IMG/VR virus record: IMGVR_UViG_3300020469_002998
Coordinates: 1 to 37,339 of that record
DNA: 37,339 nt
Strand: one strand, 5' to 3'
Source of the DNA: a virus
Part shown: one piece after another, positions 15,624 to 23,394 of the stretch
Layout of the letters: every line of letters starts with the position of its first letter
Position numbering within the stretch: position 1 is the stretch's first letter
Made by a program: the position numbers and the translations under genes
Notes under the pieces: model-generated
The model's input: only the letters and a program-made list of their open reading frames with translations
The model's database searches: none
What the model was told of the DNA's origin: nothing

Positions 15624-16113
15624 GAGTATGAGGATTCTAGTATTCTTCTTAATGTTTACACCATTAGCAATGGCAGATGCCCTTGTATTTGAATTCGGAA
15701 ATCCTGCTTTTTCAGGAAATGGTTATAGCTCTCATGTATTGAGTGTTGAGCAATTGCAATACTCAAGGAAGCAAGATGTAAAGGCAGATGAAAAAAGTGC
15801 TGCAGCAGCATTAAAAAGAGAGCAAGAAAATACAACGATTGCTAAGTTTATAAAGAATGTAGAATCTAGAATATATGCCAACTTATCTAAACAATTAGTT
15901 GATAATATGTTTGGTACTGGTTGTGATACCTCTGACCCACTAAATGGTTGTCAGAATAGTGGTACAACAACGATTGATCCTGATGGAGATGGAACTGGTG
16001 CAGTAATAGCATGGATCCGAGACGAGACTGCTGGCACTATAACATTAACAGTGACAGCTGAAGACGGAACATTAACAAATCTTACAGTACCTATTGGCAA
16101 TTTTCTATTTTAA
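15607..16113 (+). CDS. csgF: CsgF-like curli assembly protein
   Basis: A 168-residue protein with a signal peptide cut after LAMA (about residue 23); an ATG at 15628 is an alternative start. The mature N-terminus, DALVFEFGNPAFSGNG, matches the CsgF stretch that inserts into the CsgG pore (TMTFQFRNPNFGGNP in E. coli). A helical region (IAKFIKNVESRIYANLSKQL) and a beta-rich C-terminus ending in LTVPIGNFLF complete the family order. In bacteria CsgF couples the CsgG exporter to fibre nucleation at the cell surface. The next gene is csgG, which confirms the call. Confidence 0.88.
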   Translation: MKILNKSMRILVFFLMFTPLAMADALVFEFGNPAFSGNGYSSHVLSVEQLQYSRKQDVKADEKSAAAALKREQENTTIAKFIKNVESRIYANLSKQLVDNMFGTGCDTSDPLNGCQNSGTTTIDPDGDGTGAVIAWIRDETAGTITLTVTAEDGTLTNLTVPIGNFLF

Positions 16114-16129
16114 TTAAAGGAGTTGCCCA

Positions 16130-16966
16130 GTGCAAATTTTGTTTAAGAGTCTAGTCTTGTTGTCTATTCTGCTTATAGCAGGGTGTGCAACTGTACCTAA
16201 TAAGGTCAAAGAGTATGATGCTCTTGGTCCTTTTCAGCACCAGACTCCTACACATAAAATACTGGTAAATTTACCAGAGTTGGATCAGGAAGTAATAACG
16301 ATTGCTGTTTATTCCTTTACTGATAAGACTGGGCAAAGAAAACCCAGCACAAAGTTTTCACAACTAAGTACAGCTGTATCACAAGGTCCAGAAGTTTGGG
16401 TGATACAAGCACTAAAAGAAGCTGGAGATGGTACTTGGTTTAAAGTTGTTGAACGAGGTGGATTAGATAACCTTGTTAAAGAAAGACAACTGATACGATC
16501 TACTAGAGAATCGTATGAAGGACAAGACGCAAATAAAAATAGTTTAAAGCCATTATTATTTGCTGGTCTAATATTAGAGGGTGGCATTGTCGCCTATGAT
16601 ACTAATATAGACACTGGAGGTTTTGGTGTTAGATACTTTGGCATCGGTGCTCATGAAGAGTATAGAGTTGACCAAGTGACTGTTTCGATGAGAATCGTAG
16701 CAGTACAAACTGGCGAAGTAATGCTGGCAGTATCTGCAACAAAAACAATTGCTTCTCATAAAGAGGGAGTAGATGCTTTTCGTTTCATCGATATGGGAAC
16801 GAGAGCAGTAGAAGTTGAAAGTGGAGTTAGCTCAAACGAACCTGTAAATTATGCCATAAGATCTGCAGTAGAACACTGTATTATAGAAATAATAAAACAA
16901 GGAGAGGAAAACTCTCTATGGAAATTTAAGGAGACACAAGATGCAAAAAATACTGACATACATTAA
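16130..16966 (+). CDS. csgG: CsgG-like curli secretion pore
   Basis: A 278-residue protein (E. coli CsgG is 277) starting with GTG after AAAGGAG. The lipobox IAGC puts the lipidated Cys at residue 19, with Ala at +2 for outer-membrane sorting. Strong family segments follow: YSFTDKTGQRKP, WFKVVERGGLDNLVKERQ, GGFGVRYFGIGA and AFRFIDMG, then SSNEPV and a SLWKF end. CsgG forms a nine-part outer-membrane channel that exports curlin subunits. The constriction loop (KPSTKFSQLSTAV) lacks the Tyr/Asn/Phe set of E. coli, so pore selectivity may differ. The 3' end overlaps the curlin gene by 26 bases. Confidence 0.93.
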   Translation: MQILFKSLVLLSILLIAGCATVPNKVKEYDALGPFQHQTPTHKILVNLPELDQEVITIAVYSFTDKTGQRKPSTKFSQLSTAVSQGPEVWVIQALKEAGDGTWFKVVERGGLDNLVKERQLIRSTRESYEGQDANKNSLKPLLFAGLILEGGIVAYDTNIDTGGFGVRYFGIGAHEEYRVDQVTVSMRIVAVQTGEVMLAVSATKTIASHKEGVDAFRFIDMGTRAVEVESGVSSNEPVNYAIRSAVEHCIIEIIKQGEENSLWKFKETQDAKNTDIH

Positions 16967-17633
16967 CATTATCTTTGTTATGTGTTTTATGTCATATTCT
17001 ATGGCGAATGATATCTATGTCACACAATCTGGTGCGACACTTGATTTAGATATTACTCAAGATGGGCAAAACAACACAGTTGGTAATTCCACGACTGCTT
17101 CATCATCAGCTGGAGCAACCACTACTTTAAACATTGACCAAATAGGAAACTCAAATGTTATCACTTATGACATTGATGGTGCTTCTTATACTGGTGTGAT
17201 TAACTTAGTAGGAAACTCAAACAATGTAGATTTAAACTGTGATAGCACTGGAGGAAACTCTTCTTGTGGAAGTGCAAATGCTGTAATTAATTTCACTGGT
17301 AGTTCAAACGATATAGATTTAGATATAGGTCAAACATCATCGGCAGCAAGTGCTGATGTTGATTTAGTTGGTCAATCAGGATCTGACTCGAATGTGGTAG
17401 CAGCAACTGTAGATGGCAACTCTGCTATCCTAACAATTACTGTAAATGGAGATACGAACAACTGGCTAATAGATATAGATGGTAATGGAGATATTAATGG
17501 ACATACATTAATACATACCCATACTGGTGGTATCGCAGATGTTGATATAGTTCAATCTGGTATTAATGACCAAATGATTACTTTGACAACTTCAGGAGAT
17601 AACCATGATATCGATATCTCTCAGACTGACTAA
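16941..17633 (+). CDS. csgA: Curlin-repeat secreted protein (CsgA-like)
   Basis: A 230-residue protein with a signal peptide (cut near SMAN, about residue 22). The mature protein is built of degenerate curlin-type repeats with Gln and Asn at the turns: LDITQDGQNNTV, LNIDQIGNSNVI, INLVGNSNNVD, VDIVQSGINDQM and DIDISQTD. The pattern is the alternating x-Q-x-G-x-x-N of amyloid-forming CsgA/CsgB. Asp is unusually frequent and there are two Cys residues in the middle. As substrate of the CsgG/CsgF exporter it probably forms surface fibres. Repeats are less regular than in E. coli CsgA, so fibre formation is inferred. Confidence 0.8.
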   Translation: MQKILTYINIIFVMCFMSYSMANDIYVTQSGATLDLDITQDGQNNTVGNSTTASSSAGATTTLNIDQIGNSNVITYDIDGASYTGVINLVGNSNNVDLNCDSTGGNSSCGSANAVINFTGSSNDIDLDIGQTSSAASADVDLVGQSGSDSNVVAATVDGNSAILTITVNGDTNNWLIDIDGNGDINGHTLIHTHTGGIADVDIVQSGINDQMITLTTSGDNHDIDISQTD

Positions 17634-17719
17634 TATACTTGACGAATCTGTTGGAACATATTTAACTGATATATTACATCAACCATCGATTATGTTGTTA
17701 TTGTCATGGTCATTTTAAA

Positions 17720-18835
17720 ATGAAGTTTGCCTTACCATTAACTATCTTGTTCATGCTTATACTATGCTCTCAAGAAGCAAAGGCAAGTATTGGTGAGGTG
17801 ACACTTCATGAAGGAAATGGTAGTATAGAAAGAAAAAGTGATGGCGAATCTGTCACCACTGAAAAAGAAGTAGATGTATTCAGTTATGATACAGTTAAAA
17901 CTGGTAATGGTAAAACTGCTATTGAGTTTATTGACGATACCAGAGTTGATGTCACAAGTCATAGTAAATTAGTAATTGATGAATTTGTTTACGATCCTAA
18001 TACTAAGACAGGGAAGTTATCATTAAAAGCTAGTCTCGGAACAATAAGATATGCTTCTGGTCAGATAGCAAAAAACTCAGCAACAAATGTAAATATTACC
18101 ACCCCAACAGCAACCATTGCTGTAAGGGGAACAGACTTTACTATGACTGTAGATGAGGTTGGATCTTCTACTATTATATTATTGCCTAGTTGTGATACAA
18201 CAGGTGCTTGTTATGTTGGTGAGATAGCTGTAGAATCTGATGCTGGATTCGTAATTTTAAATCAAGCATTCCAGGCAACAGTAGTTGATACAATAGCAAG
18301 TCAACCTATGAAGCCAGTCATACTAAATTTAGATGAGGAGATGATTGGAAACTTATTAATAGTTGCCAAACCAAGAGAGATAGCTGAAGGACAAGAAAGA
18401 GAAAAAGCATATAACCAAGTAGCAAGTGCACTAGATATTGACTTCCTACAGTTTGATGATTTAGAAATAGATTACTTAGAGGAAGAAGAAGATACTTGGA
18501 CTACTGGTTTAGATATAGATTTTTTAGAACAAAACTTTCTAGTAGATATTTTGGCTCAGATAAATAAAGAACTTGCCAAAGCTATGAGAAGCGAGTTTGA
18601 TAAGAAAAAAGGAACTGGTGATATACAACTAGGAAAAGATCCTGTCACTGGCATTATAATTTTAGATGAAGATCCTGAATGGGTTTACTCTAGAGAGGGT
18701 GCAGGAAACTTTTTTGAATTAAGATTAGATAAAGAATATGGCTATGTTATTTCATTTACACAAAACGATTTTACAATTTACGATTATGAATTAGGGGGAC
18801 AAGATAATGTCATTAATATCTTACAAAACCAATGA
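17720..18835 (+). CDS. Exported FecR-domain protein
   Basis: A 371-residue protein with a signal peptide (cut after EAKA, about residue 22). Residues about 35-140 form a FecR domain: KTAIEFIDDTRVDVTSHSKLVID, a LKASLGTIRYASGQ strand and TPTATIAVRGTDFTMTVD. This PTA-x-x-AVRGT signature is diagnostic. After it come acidic repeats (DIDFLQFDDLEIDYLEEEED, then another LDIDFLEQN) and a beta-rich C-terminus. Classical FecR relays outer-membrane signals to a sigma factor, and in bacteria this stand-alone type is often next to a CHASE2 cyclase, as found 1.8 kb downstream. The 86 bases before the gene hold no obvious element. Confidence 0.85.
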   Translation: MKFALPLTILFMLILCSQEAKASIGEVTLHEGNGSIERKSDGESVTTEKEVDVFSYDTVKTGNGKTAIEFIDDTRVDVTSHSKLVIDEFVYDPNTKTGKLSLKASLGTIRYASGQIAKNSATNVNITTPTATIAVRGTDFTMTVDEVGSSTIILLPSCDTTGACYVGEIAVESDAGFVILNQAFQATVVDTIASQPMKPVILNLDEEMIGNLLIVAKPREIAEGQEREKAYNQVASALDIDFLQFDDLEIDYLEEEEDTWTTGLDIDFLEQNFLVDILAQINKELAKAMRSEFDKKKGTGDIQLGKDPVTGIIILDEDPEWVYSREGAGNFFELRLDKEYGYVISFTQNDFTIYDYELGGQDNVINILQNQ

Positions 18836-20235
18836 TTGATTTTAAAGATTTTTCAAAACAAGGAATTAAAGTTATTCTAACAGCTTGGGTATTATTTGCT
18901 CTAAGTATATTTGGCTGTGAAAAAGCATGGGGTGGTACTCTTAATTATGAGGTGTTTGCTATTAGTCATTATGCACCTTATGTAGAAGCACCTTGTTTTA
19001 ATAACAATTCATATCTCTCTACCTGTAATAATACTAATCCAGCTTATGTAGGTACATCACAAGGAACTGGTACTCTTGACAGTTTAAATTATAACTGGGA
19101 CAGTGGAAACATAGTTATTAATAATAATAATTATGGTGCTAGTCAGAGAATGGTAGTCATCACAGGATACTGGCAACATCCAGGAACAGCTGGTCAAACA
19201 TCAACAGTATATTTTGCTGGTCGTAATGATGATGGTCTTATAGTAAATATTAATGATACAGCAGTCATATCTGACTGGGCTCAACAAGGTCCAAGATATT
19301 GGAACTCTAATGGTTCATTTTCTGGTGTGGGTGGTCAATGGTATCCAATACAAATTAACTGGTATGAATGGACTGGTTCTGCCAATATGGATATTCATTA
19401 TAGAATTGATGGCAATAATGCTACTAATACAACATCTGGTTGGTTAGATATGAACAACGCACATTTTTCTTCAGCTCAACCACAGGTACTTGTAGCACCC
19501 AGCTCTGGTCAATCAACTATAAAATCAACTGCTCAATCAGCAACTGGCGAAGGTGTTAAAGTAAACATCTCAGGAGATAATAATGATTTAACAGTTAGAC
19601 AAGCTGGTAATAACAATTTTATCATAGGAACTAACTGGTCAAGTGATGCTCAAGTTTCAGGCGACAACAATACTCTATCATTTAATCAAGGAAATATTTT
19701 AACATCAGGAAGTAGTGGTGATAATGGTTTGGCTTTTGATATTACTGGAAACTCTAATACAGTAAATACATCACAAGGGGATGATGCTAATGATACTGGT
19801 GGTCATAGAATGTGGTTTGATATAGATGGTGATAGTAATACTCTAAACTTAGTACAAAAAAACAGTGGGGATTCTAATGCTAAACATTTCATGAGTATCG
19901 ATATAGATGCTAGTAGCAACAATGTATTAGCATATCAACATAACAATGGAGCAAAGACTTTATTTGTTGATATAAATAATAATAGCAATGATGTGGATAT
20001 ATTCCAGTATGGTACTGGCTCACATTTTCTTGATGTACTATTGGATACAGGAAATAGTGCTCATGATGTAGACATCACACAAGATGGAGCAGGAAGCCAT
20101 GGGGCAAAAGTAGATTTATCGGGATACTCATATGATTTTGATTTGACACAAAATAGTGGTACAAGTCAAAATTATACAGTAGATGGAATATGTGGACAGT
20201 CTGGTGGCTGTACTTTATCCACAACACAGAACTAA
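18832..20235 (+). CDS. PA14-domain protein with curlin-like repeats
   Basis: A 467-residue protein whose start overlaps the FecR stop (ATGA). The N-terminal hydrophobic segment ends with IFGC, so residue 29 could be a lipidated Cys; signal peptidase I cleavage near AWGG is the alternative. Residues about 95-205 look like a PA14/lectin-type beta barrel (STVYFAGRNDDGLIVNIND and the MDIHYRID strand). Beyond about 235, curlin-like turns recur: VNISGDNNDLTVRQAGNNNF, FDITGNSNTVNTSQGD, FDIDGDSNTLNLVQKNSGD, DVDIFQYGTGSH and DVDITQDGAGSH. It may nucleate or cap fibres with PA14 as the binding head. This combination is unusual. Confidence 0.75.
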   Translation: MIDFKDFSKQGIKVILTAWVLFALSIFGCEKAWGGTLNYEVFAISHYAPYVEAPCFNNNSYLSTCNNTNPAYVGTSQGTGTLDSLNYNWDSGNIVINNNNYGASQRMVVITGYWQHPGTAGQTSTVYFAGRNDDGLIVNINDTAVISDWAQQGPRYWNSNGSFSGVGGQWYPIQINWYEWTGSANMDIHYRIDGNNATNTTSGWLDMNNAHFSSAQPQVLVAPSSGQSTIKSTAQSATGEGVKVNISGDNNDLTVRQAGNNNFIIGTNWSSDAQVSGDNNTLSFNQGNILTSGSSGDNGLAFDITGNSNTVNTSQGDDANDTGGHRMWFDIDGDSNTLNLVQKNSGDSNAKHFMSIDIDASSNNVLAYQHNNGAKTLFVDINNNSNDVDIFQYGTGSHFLDVLLDTGNSAHDVDITQDGAGSHGAKVDLSGYSYDFDLTQNSGTSQNYTVDGICGQSGGCTLSTTQN

Positions 20236-20238
20236 ATA
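20232..20238 (+). promoter_or_regulatory. Late-type promoter motif CTAAATA before iscU
   Basis: CTAAATA spans the stop codon of the PA14-curlin gene. Exactly 5 bases separate it from the TTG that starts the IscU reading, the same spacing as the TATAAATA copy at 36016. There is no Shine-Dalgarno sequence. The predicted start of transcription therefore falls near the TTG. Confidence 0.45.
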
Positions 20239-20243
20239 TAATA

Positions 20244-20672
20244 TTGGCATATAGTAAAAAAGTCGTAGAAAGATTCGAGTCTGTTCTACGCAATCCAGAA
20301 AAACATTCGGTTGGTAGATTCAATCCGAAAGACCACGATGTGGCTACTGGAATGGTAGGAGCTCCAGCTTGTGGAGATGTAATGAAACTCCAATTAAAAC
20401 TTGATAGAGCAAACGATCCAGATAAAGCTAGGATTACTGATGTCAAGTTTAAAACATATGGTTGTGGTTCTGCTATCGCATCTTCTACTATGTTTGTTGA
20501 GATGCTAACTGGTAAGACTATTGAAGAAGCCAAAAATATTACAAATAAAGAAATATCTGAAGCATTAGATTTACCACCAATAAAAATACACTGTTCAGTA
20601 TTAGCAGAAGAAGGAATAAAAAAAGCGATAGAAGATTGGTATGATAAAAAAGATTCTAACACACTGGACTAG
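20244..20672 (+). CDS. iscU: IscU-like iron-sulfur cluster scaffold
   Basis: A 142-residue protein. The frame is open from 20190, but TTG at 20244 aligns the N-terminus (AYSKKVVERFES) with IscU (MAYSEKVIDHYEN), so TTG is the likely start. All three cluster-binding Cys residues are intact: GAPACGDVMKLQ, TYGCGSAIASS and the Cys in IHCSVLAEE, as are the Asp two residues after the first Cys and the LPPIKIHC loop recognised by the HscA chaperone. It would assemble Fe-S clusters using host IscS and donate them to phage or host proteins. Its end overlaps the cyclase gene. Confidence 0.88.
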   Translation: MAYSKKVVERFESVLRNPEKHSVGRFNPKDHDVATGMVGAPACGDVMKLQLKLDRANDPDKARITDVKFKTYGCGSAIASSTMFVEMLTGKTIEEAKNITNKEISEALDLPPIKIHCSVLAEEGIKKAIEDWYDKKDSNTLD

Positions 20673-22485
20673 TGCATTTATAACTGTTGCCATTCTGGCA
20701 CTCATAGGATTCTCAAATCCTAACTTCAAAGAAATAATTAAACTAAAGTCTTTCGACTTTTTACTTGCATCTGAAGAACAAACATTTTCAGAGGATATAG
20801 TAATAGTTGAAATAGATGAAGCAACCTTAGATGCCAAAGGTCAATATCCTTTCAGTAGATCTCACTATGCTTTTCTAATAGAAAAATTAAGAGAAGCTGG
20901 AGCAGGTGTAATAGTATTCCCAATATTATTTTCAGAAAAAGATAGAGAAGATGGCGACTGGGTATTTAAAGATTATCTAACAGCAGGAACTGTTATTGCT
21001 CAGCTAGGAACTAATGATATTAATAAGAATGGTGTACCAAGAGGTGTTGCTAAGATTGGCGATCCCTTACCTTATCTATTTGAATGGGGTGGTATGCTTG
21101 GACCAATACCTGAACTTGGACAATCAGCAAATGGTGTAGGTGTTGTAAATACTGCACCAGAGATAGATGGTGTTGTTCGTAGAGTACCACTATTAATGAG
21201 AATAGGTGAAGATGTATATCCTAGTATAGCCATAGAAGTTATTAGAGTTGCAGTAGGTGACCCATCGTATCAAGTAAAAGCAGGTGATGCTGGTATTCAA
21301 GCTATGAGAGTTCCAGGATTCGCTACTATTGAAACTGATGCGAATGCTAGAATATGGTTAAGACACGATAAGGTTTACCACACTATGTCAATGATGGATG
21401 TAGAAAACAATTTAAATGATTTATTATTATTTGGTAAGACTGTTATCGTATCGCCAACTGCTGCTGGTATATCAAATATTATAGCAACTCCTAGAGGAGA
21501 ACAGTATTCACATTATATAACTGCTTCAACATTACAAACTGTTTTATCAGGAGAACAAATAACTAGAGTAGATTATTTACCACTATTAGAATTAATCGCT
21601 TCTATTTTAGTAGGTATCATAATTATATTGCTTGCTAGATTTACACCATACTGGGTTATAGGTGTAGGACTAATAGTAATGTATATAAGTTTATGGCATG
21701 CTGCATCATATTTCTTCTTCGGTAAATATAGTATGCTCGTAGATGTAAGTTGGGCAATCATAACTCTTACCATCGTAGGATTTCATTCTACCTTTACAAG
21801 ATTTATATTAGAGTTTAATTTAAAACAACAAATAAGAAAACAGTTTGAAAGATACTTAGATCCTAGACAGGTTGCTATATTACAAAAAGATCCTACCAAA
21901 TTAAAACTAGGTGGTGAGAAAAGAGAGATGTCATTCTTGTTTATGGATATAGTTGGCTTCACACCTATCTCTGAATATTTTAAAAACAATGACGATCCTG
22001 AAGGATTAGTATTATTGATTAATGATTACTTAGATCGTATGAGTAAGATCGTTATGAAGAATGGTGGCACCATAGATAAATACATGGGCGATTGTATTAT
22101 GGCTTTCTGGAATGCTCCATTAGATTGTGAGAACCATGCGGAGATGGCAGTAAAGACTAGTATGGAATGTGCAATAGAAACTGAAGAACTGAAAAAGATG
22201 TATAAAGAAAAAGGATTGCCTGAAATTAATATTGGGTCTGGTGTAAATACAGGAACATGTATTGTAGGAAACATGGGTAGTGAGATGAGATTTGATTATT
22301 CAGTTATCGGAGATGCTGTAAACCTTGCTGCTAGATTAGAAGCACAAACAAGAAACTATAAAAATTGTACGACTCTATATTCACAGTACACCAAAGATGC
22401 CCTAAATACTATTGAGTCCAAAGAACTTGACAAAATTAAAGTCAAGGGCAAAGAGGAACTCATAACCATATACGAACCATGTTAG
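20641..22485 (+). CDS. CHASE2-domain class III adenylate cyclase
   Basis: A 614-residue membrane protein. One N-terminal membrane helix (about 10-26), then an extracytoplasmic CHASE2 domain (about 30-300, starting LKSFDFLLASEEQTFSEDIV), then three helices (about 320-400). A class III cyclase domain fills about 425-600. Catalytic residues are intact: D436 in MDIVGFT, K480 and D484 in DKYMGD, N561 and R565 in GDAVNLAARLE. The adenine-specifying position holds S554, as in class IIIb cyclases, which use Thr or Ser there. It probably makes cAMP in the host in response to an envelope signal. Overlap with iscU and closeness to FecR place it in the curli island. Confidence 0.88.
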   Translation: MIKKILTHWTSAFITVAILALIGFSNPNFKEIIKLKSFDFLLASEEQTFSEDIVIVEIDEATLDAKGQYPFSRSHYAFLIEKLREAGAGVIVFPILFSEKDREDGDWVFKDYLTAGTVIAQLGTNDINKNGVPRGVAKIGDPLPYLFEWGGMLGPIPELGQSANGVGVVNTAPEIDGVVRRVPLLMRIGEDVYPSIAIEVIRVAVGDPSYQVKAGDAGIQAMRVPGFATIETDANARIWLRHDKVYHTMSMMDVENNLNDLLLFGKTVIVSPTAAGISNIIATPRGEQYSHYITASTLQTVLSGEQITRVDYLPLLELIASILVGIIIILLARFTPYWVIGVGLIVMYISLWHAASYFFFGKYSMLVDVSWAIITLTIVGFHSTFTRFILEFNLKQQIRKQFERYLDPRQVAILQKDPTKLKLGGEKREMSFLFMDIVGFTPISEYFKNNDDPEGLVLLINDYLDRMSKIVMKNGGTIDKYMGDCIMAFWNAPLDCENHAEMAVKTSMECAIETEELKKMYKEKGLPEINIGSGVNTGTCIVGNMGSEMRFDYSVIGDAVNLAARLEAQTRNYKNCTTLYSQYTKDALNTIESKELDKIKVKGKEELITIYEPC

Positions 22486-22778
22486 TAGAAAAAATAGAAA
22501 CCATATTCTTTGTAATCCTTACTGCTTATACTGCTGCTGGAGATGTATTCCATTCTAAATGGGATATGCCTATGCAAAATGCTGAAGAGTGTGCTTACTA
22601 TGTACAGCATGTTGTTCCCGATGAACCATTACCATTCTGGAAAGATGAGATGGGAAACTACACAATCAGCTATAATGAGCAAACTCATATAGTGGATTTC
22701 TGGGCACATTCATGTAAAGAGTTCTATTTTGATGTAGATAAAGACCAATGGTTCGAAATTATCAATAACGAGATCTAA
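22479..22778 (+). CDS. Small exported or membrane protein, function unknown
   Basis: A 99-residue protein whose start overlaps the cyclase stop by 7 bases. The N-terminus has a hydrophobic helix (IFFVILTAYTAAGD) that could be a signal peptide. The mature part has an EECAYYVQHV segment and a later HSCKEFYFD, giving two Cys residues that may form a disulfide. A protein with the same layout (hydrophobic N-terminus, then a Cys, then YEFYCE) is encoded at 30497, so the two may be distant relatives. It is the last gene before the gene-free region. Confidence 0.55.
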   Translation: MLVEKIETIFFVILTAYTAAGDVFHSKWDMPMQNAEECAYYVQHVVPDEPLPFWKDEMGNYTISYNEQTHIVDFWAHSCKEFYFDVDKDQWFEIINNEI

Positions 22779-22855
22779 AACCCTTAAAAACAGGGTAAAA
22801 TCCCCCCATTTCATATATACACTTATTTTAAGACCCACTGGAAGCATGCGTATTT

Positions 22856-22900
22856 CACAGGGTACAAATACCCCAACCCATGTCTGTTTGCGTCCCTGTG
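22856..22900 (+). other. Stem-loop in the gene-free control region
   Basis: The region 22779-23050 (272 bases) holds no gene. Inside it, CACAGGG at 22856-22862 pairs with CCCTGTG at 22894-22900 around a 31-base loop; a small alternative hairpin (GGTA, TACC) lies in the loop end and would compete with the stem. A shorter ACCCT/AGGGT hairpin occurs near the left end at about 22780-22797. The region separates the cyclase operon from a promoter and could contain a transcription end, an origin or an RNA element. Nothing decides between these. Confidence 0.4.
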
Positions 22901-22970
22901 TCCTTATATGGAGTCCGTTTTCTGCCATCAATCCCAGTTTTTAGCCATATTAGAGTTTTTTGAGATAATT

Positions 22971-23000
22971 CTTTACTTTTAAGTTTTTTTAGAGTAGAAT
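22971..23000 (+). promoter_or_regulatory. Sigma70-like phage promoter, copy 2
   Basis: CTTTACTTTTAAGTTTTTTT followed by AGAGTAGAAT: -35 TTTACT (22972-22977), 17-bp spacer, -10 TAGAAT (22995-23000). A second TAAT-containing hexamer, GATAAT, follows directly. Unlike the other copies this one is followed by a leader of about 45 bases and a strong AAAGGAGGAAAC before the ATG at 23051. Confidence 0.75.
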
Positions 23001-23050
23001 GATAATACTGTCAATAAAGACAGGCTTTTAAATTTTCCAAAGGAGGAAAC

Positions 23051-23311
23051 ATGGCTAGAGCAACACTAACGCAAGAAGCTAAAGTGCTTCGTGCATTACA
23101 AAATGGCAGTGAGTTTACTGCAAATCAAATCGCACAAAGATTCAATGTAGCGAATCCTTATGCGGTAATTCAAAACCTTAAATTAAAAGGTTATGCAATC
23201 TATTTGAATAACAGAACTAATTCTGTTGGTCAAACCTTTAAGAAGTATCGTATTGGTACACCTACAAGGGCAGTTGTTGCTGCTGGATACAGAGCACTAA
23301 TGAGTGCATAA
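23051..23311 (+). CDS. Small winged-helix DNA-binding protein
   Basis: An 86-residue basic protein with AAAGGAGG 5 bases before the ATG. Residues about 10-50 form a helix-turn-helix pattern (VLRALQNGSEFTANQIAQRF, then NPYAVIQNLKLKGYAI) followed by a YLNNRTNSVGQTFKKYRIG wing, so it should bind DNA. I recall similar small proteins in marine T4-like phages but did not verify this. It is first behind promoter copy 2 with its own strong ribosome-binding site and is followed by a terminator, so it is made as a single-gene message, as expected for a regulator. Confidence 0.7.
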   Translation: MARATLTQEAKVLRALQNGSEFTANQIAQRFNVANPYAVIQNLKLKGYAIYLNNRTNSVGQTFKKYRIGTPTRAVVAAGYRALMSA

Positions 23312-23334
23312 TTATTTCGTCCTGAAATGATTTT

Positions 23335-23368
23335 AAAGGGGAGTCGGTCATCAGCATCACTCCCCTTT
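23335..23368 (+). terminator. Terminator hairpin overlapping promoter copy 3
   Basis: AAAGGGGAGT (23335-23344) pairs perfectly with ACTCCCCTTT (23359-23368) around a 14-base loop. The usual T tract is provided by the promoter sequence that follows (ACTTTTAAGTTTTTT). The hairpin ends the DNA-binding gene's message. The promoter motif starts inside the 3' arm of the stem at 23365, so the terminator and promoter share bases. Confidence 0.75.
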
Positions 23369-23394
23369 ACTTTTAAGTTTTTTAGATATAGAAT
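23365..23394 (+). promoter_or_regulatory. Sigma70-like phage promoter, copy 3
   Basis: CTTTACTTTTAAGTTTTTTA then TAGAAT at 23389-23394, with a 17-bp spacer after TTTACT (23366-23371). The ATG at 23402 lies 7 bases after the -10 and has no Shine-Dalgarno sequence, so the mRNA would start at or beside the start codon. Its -35 lies in the 3' arm of the preceding terminator. Confidence 0.75.

Noticed and set aside
17639-17719. TTGACG promoter before the FecR gene
   Set aside because: No -10 hexamer lies at 16-18 bp; the nearest AT-rich hexamers are 14 or 25 bp away.
20075-20662. A 195-residue reverse-strand frame opposite iscU
   Set aside because: It is the mirror of a protein with clear IscU motifs, has no ribosome-binding site and reads as low-complexity Ser/Phe/Ile.
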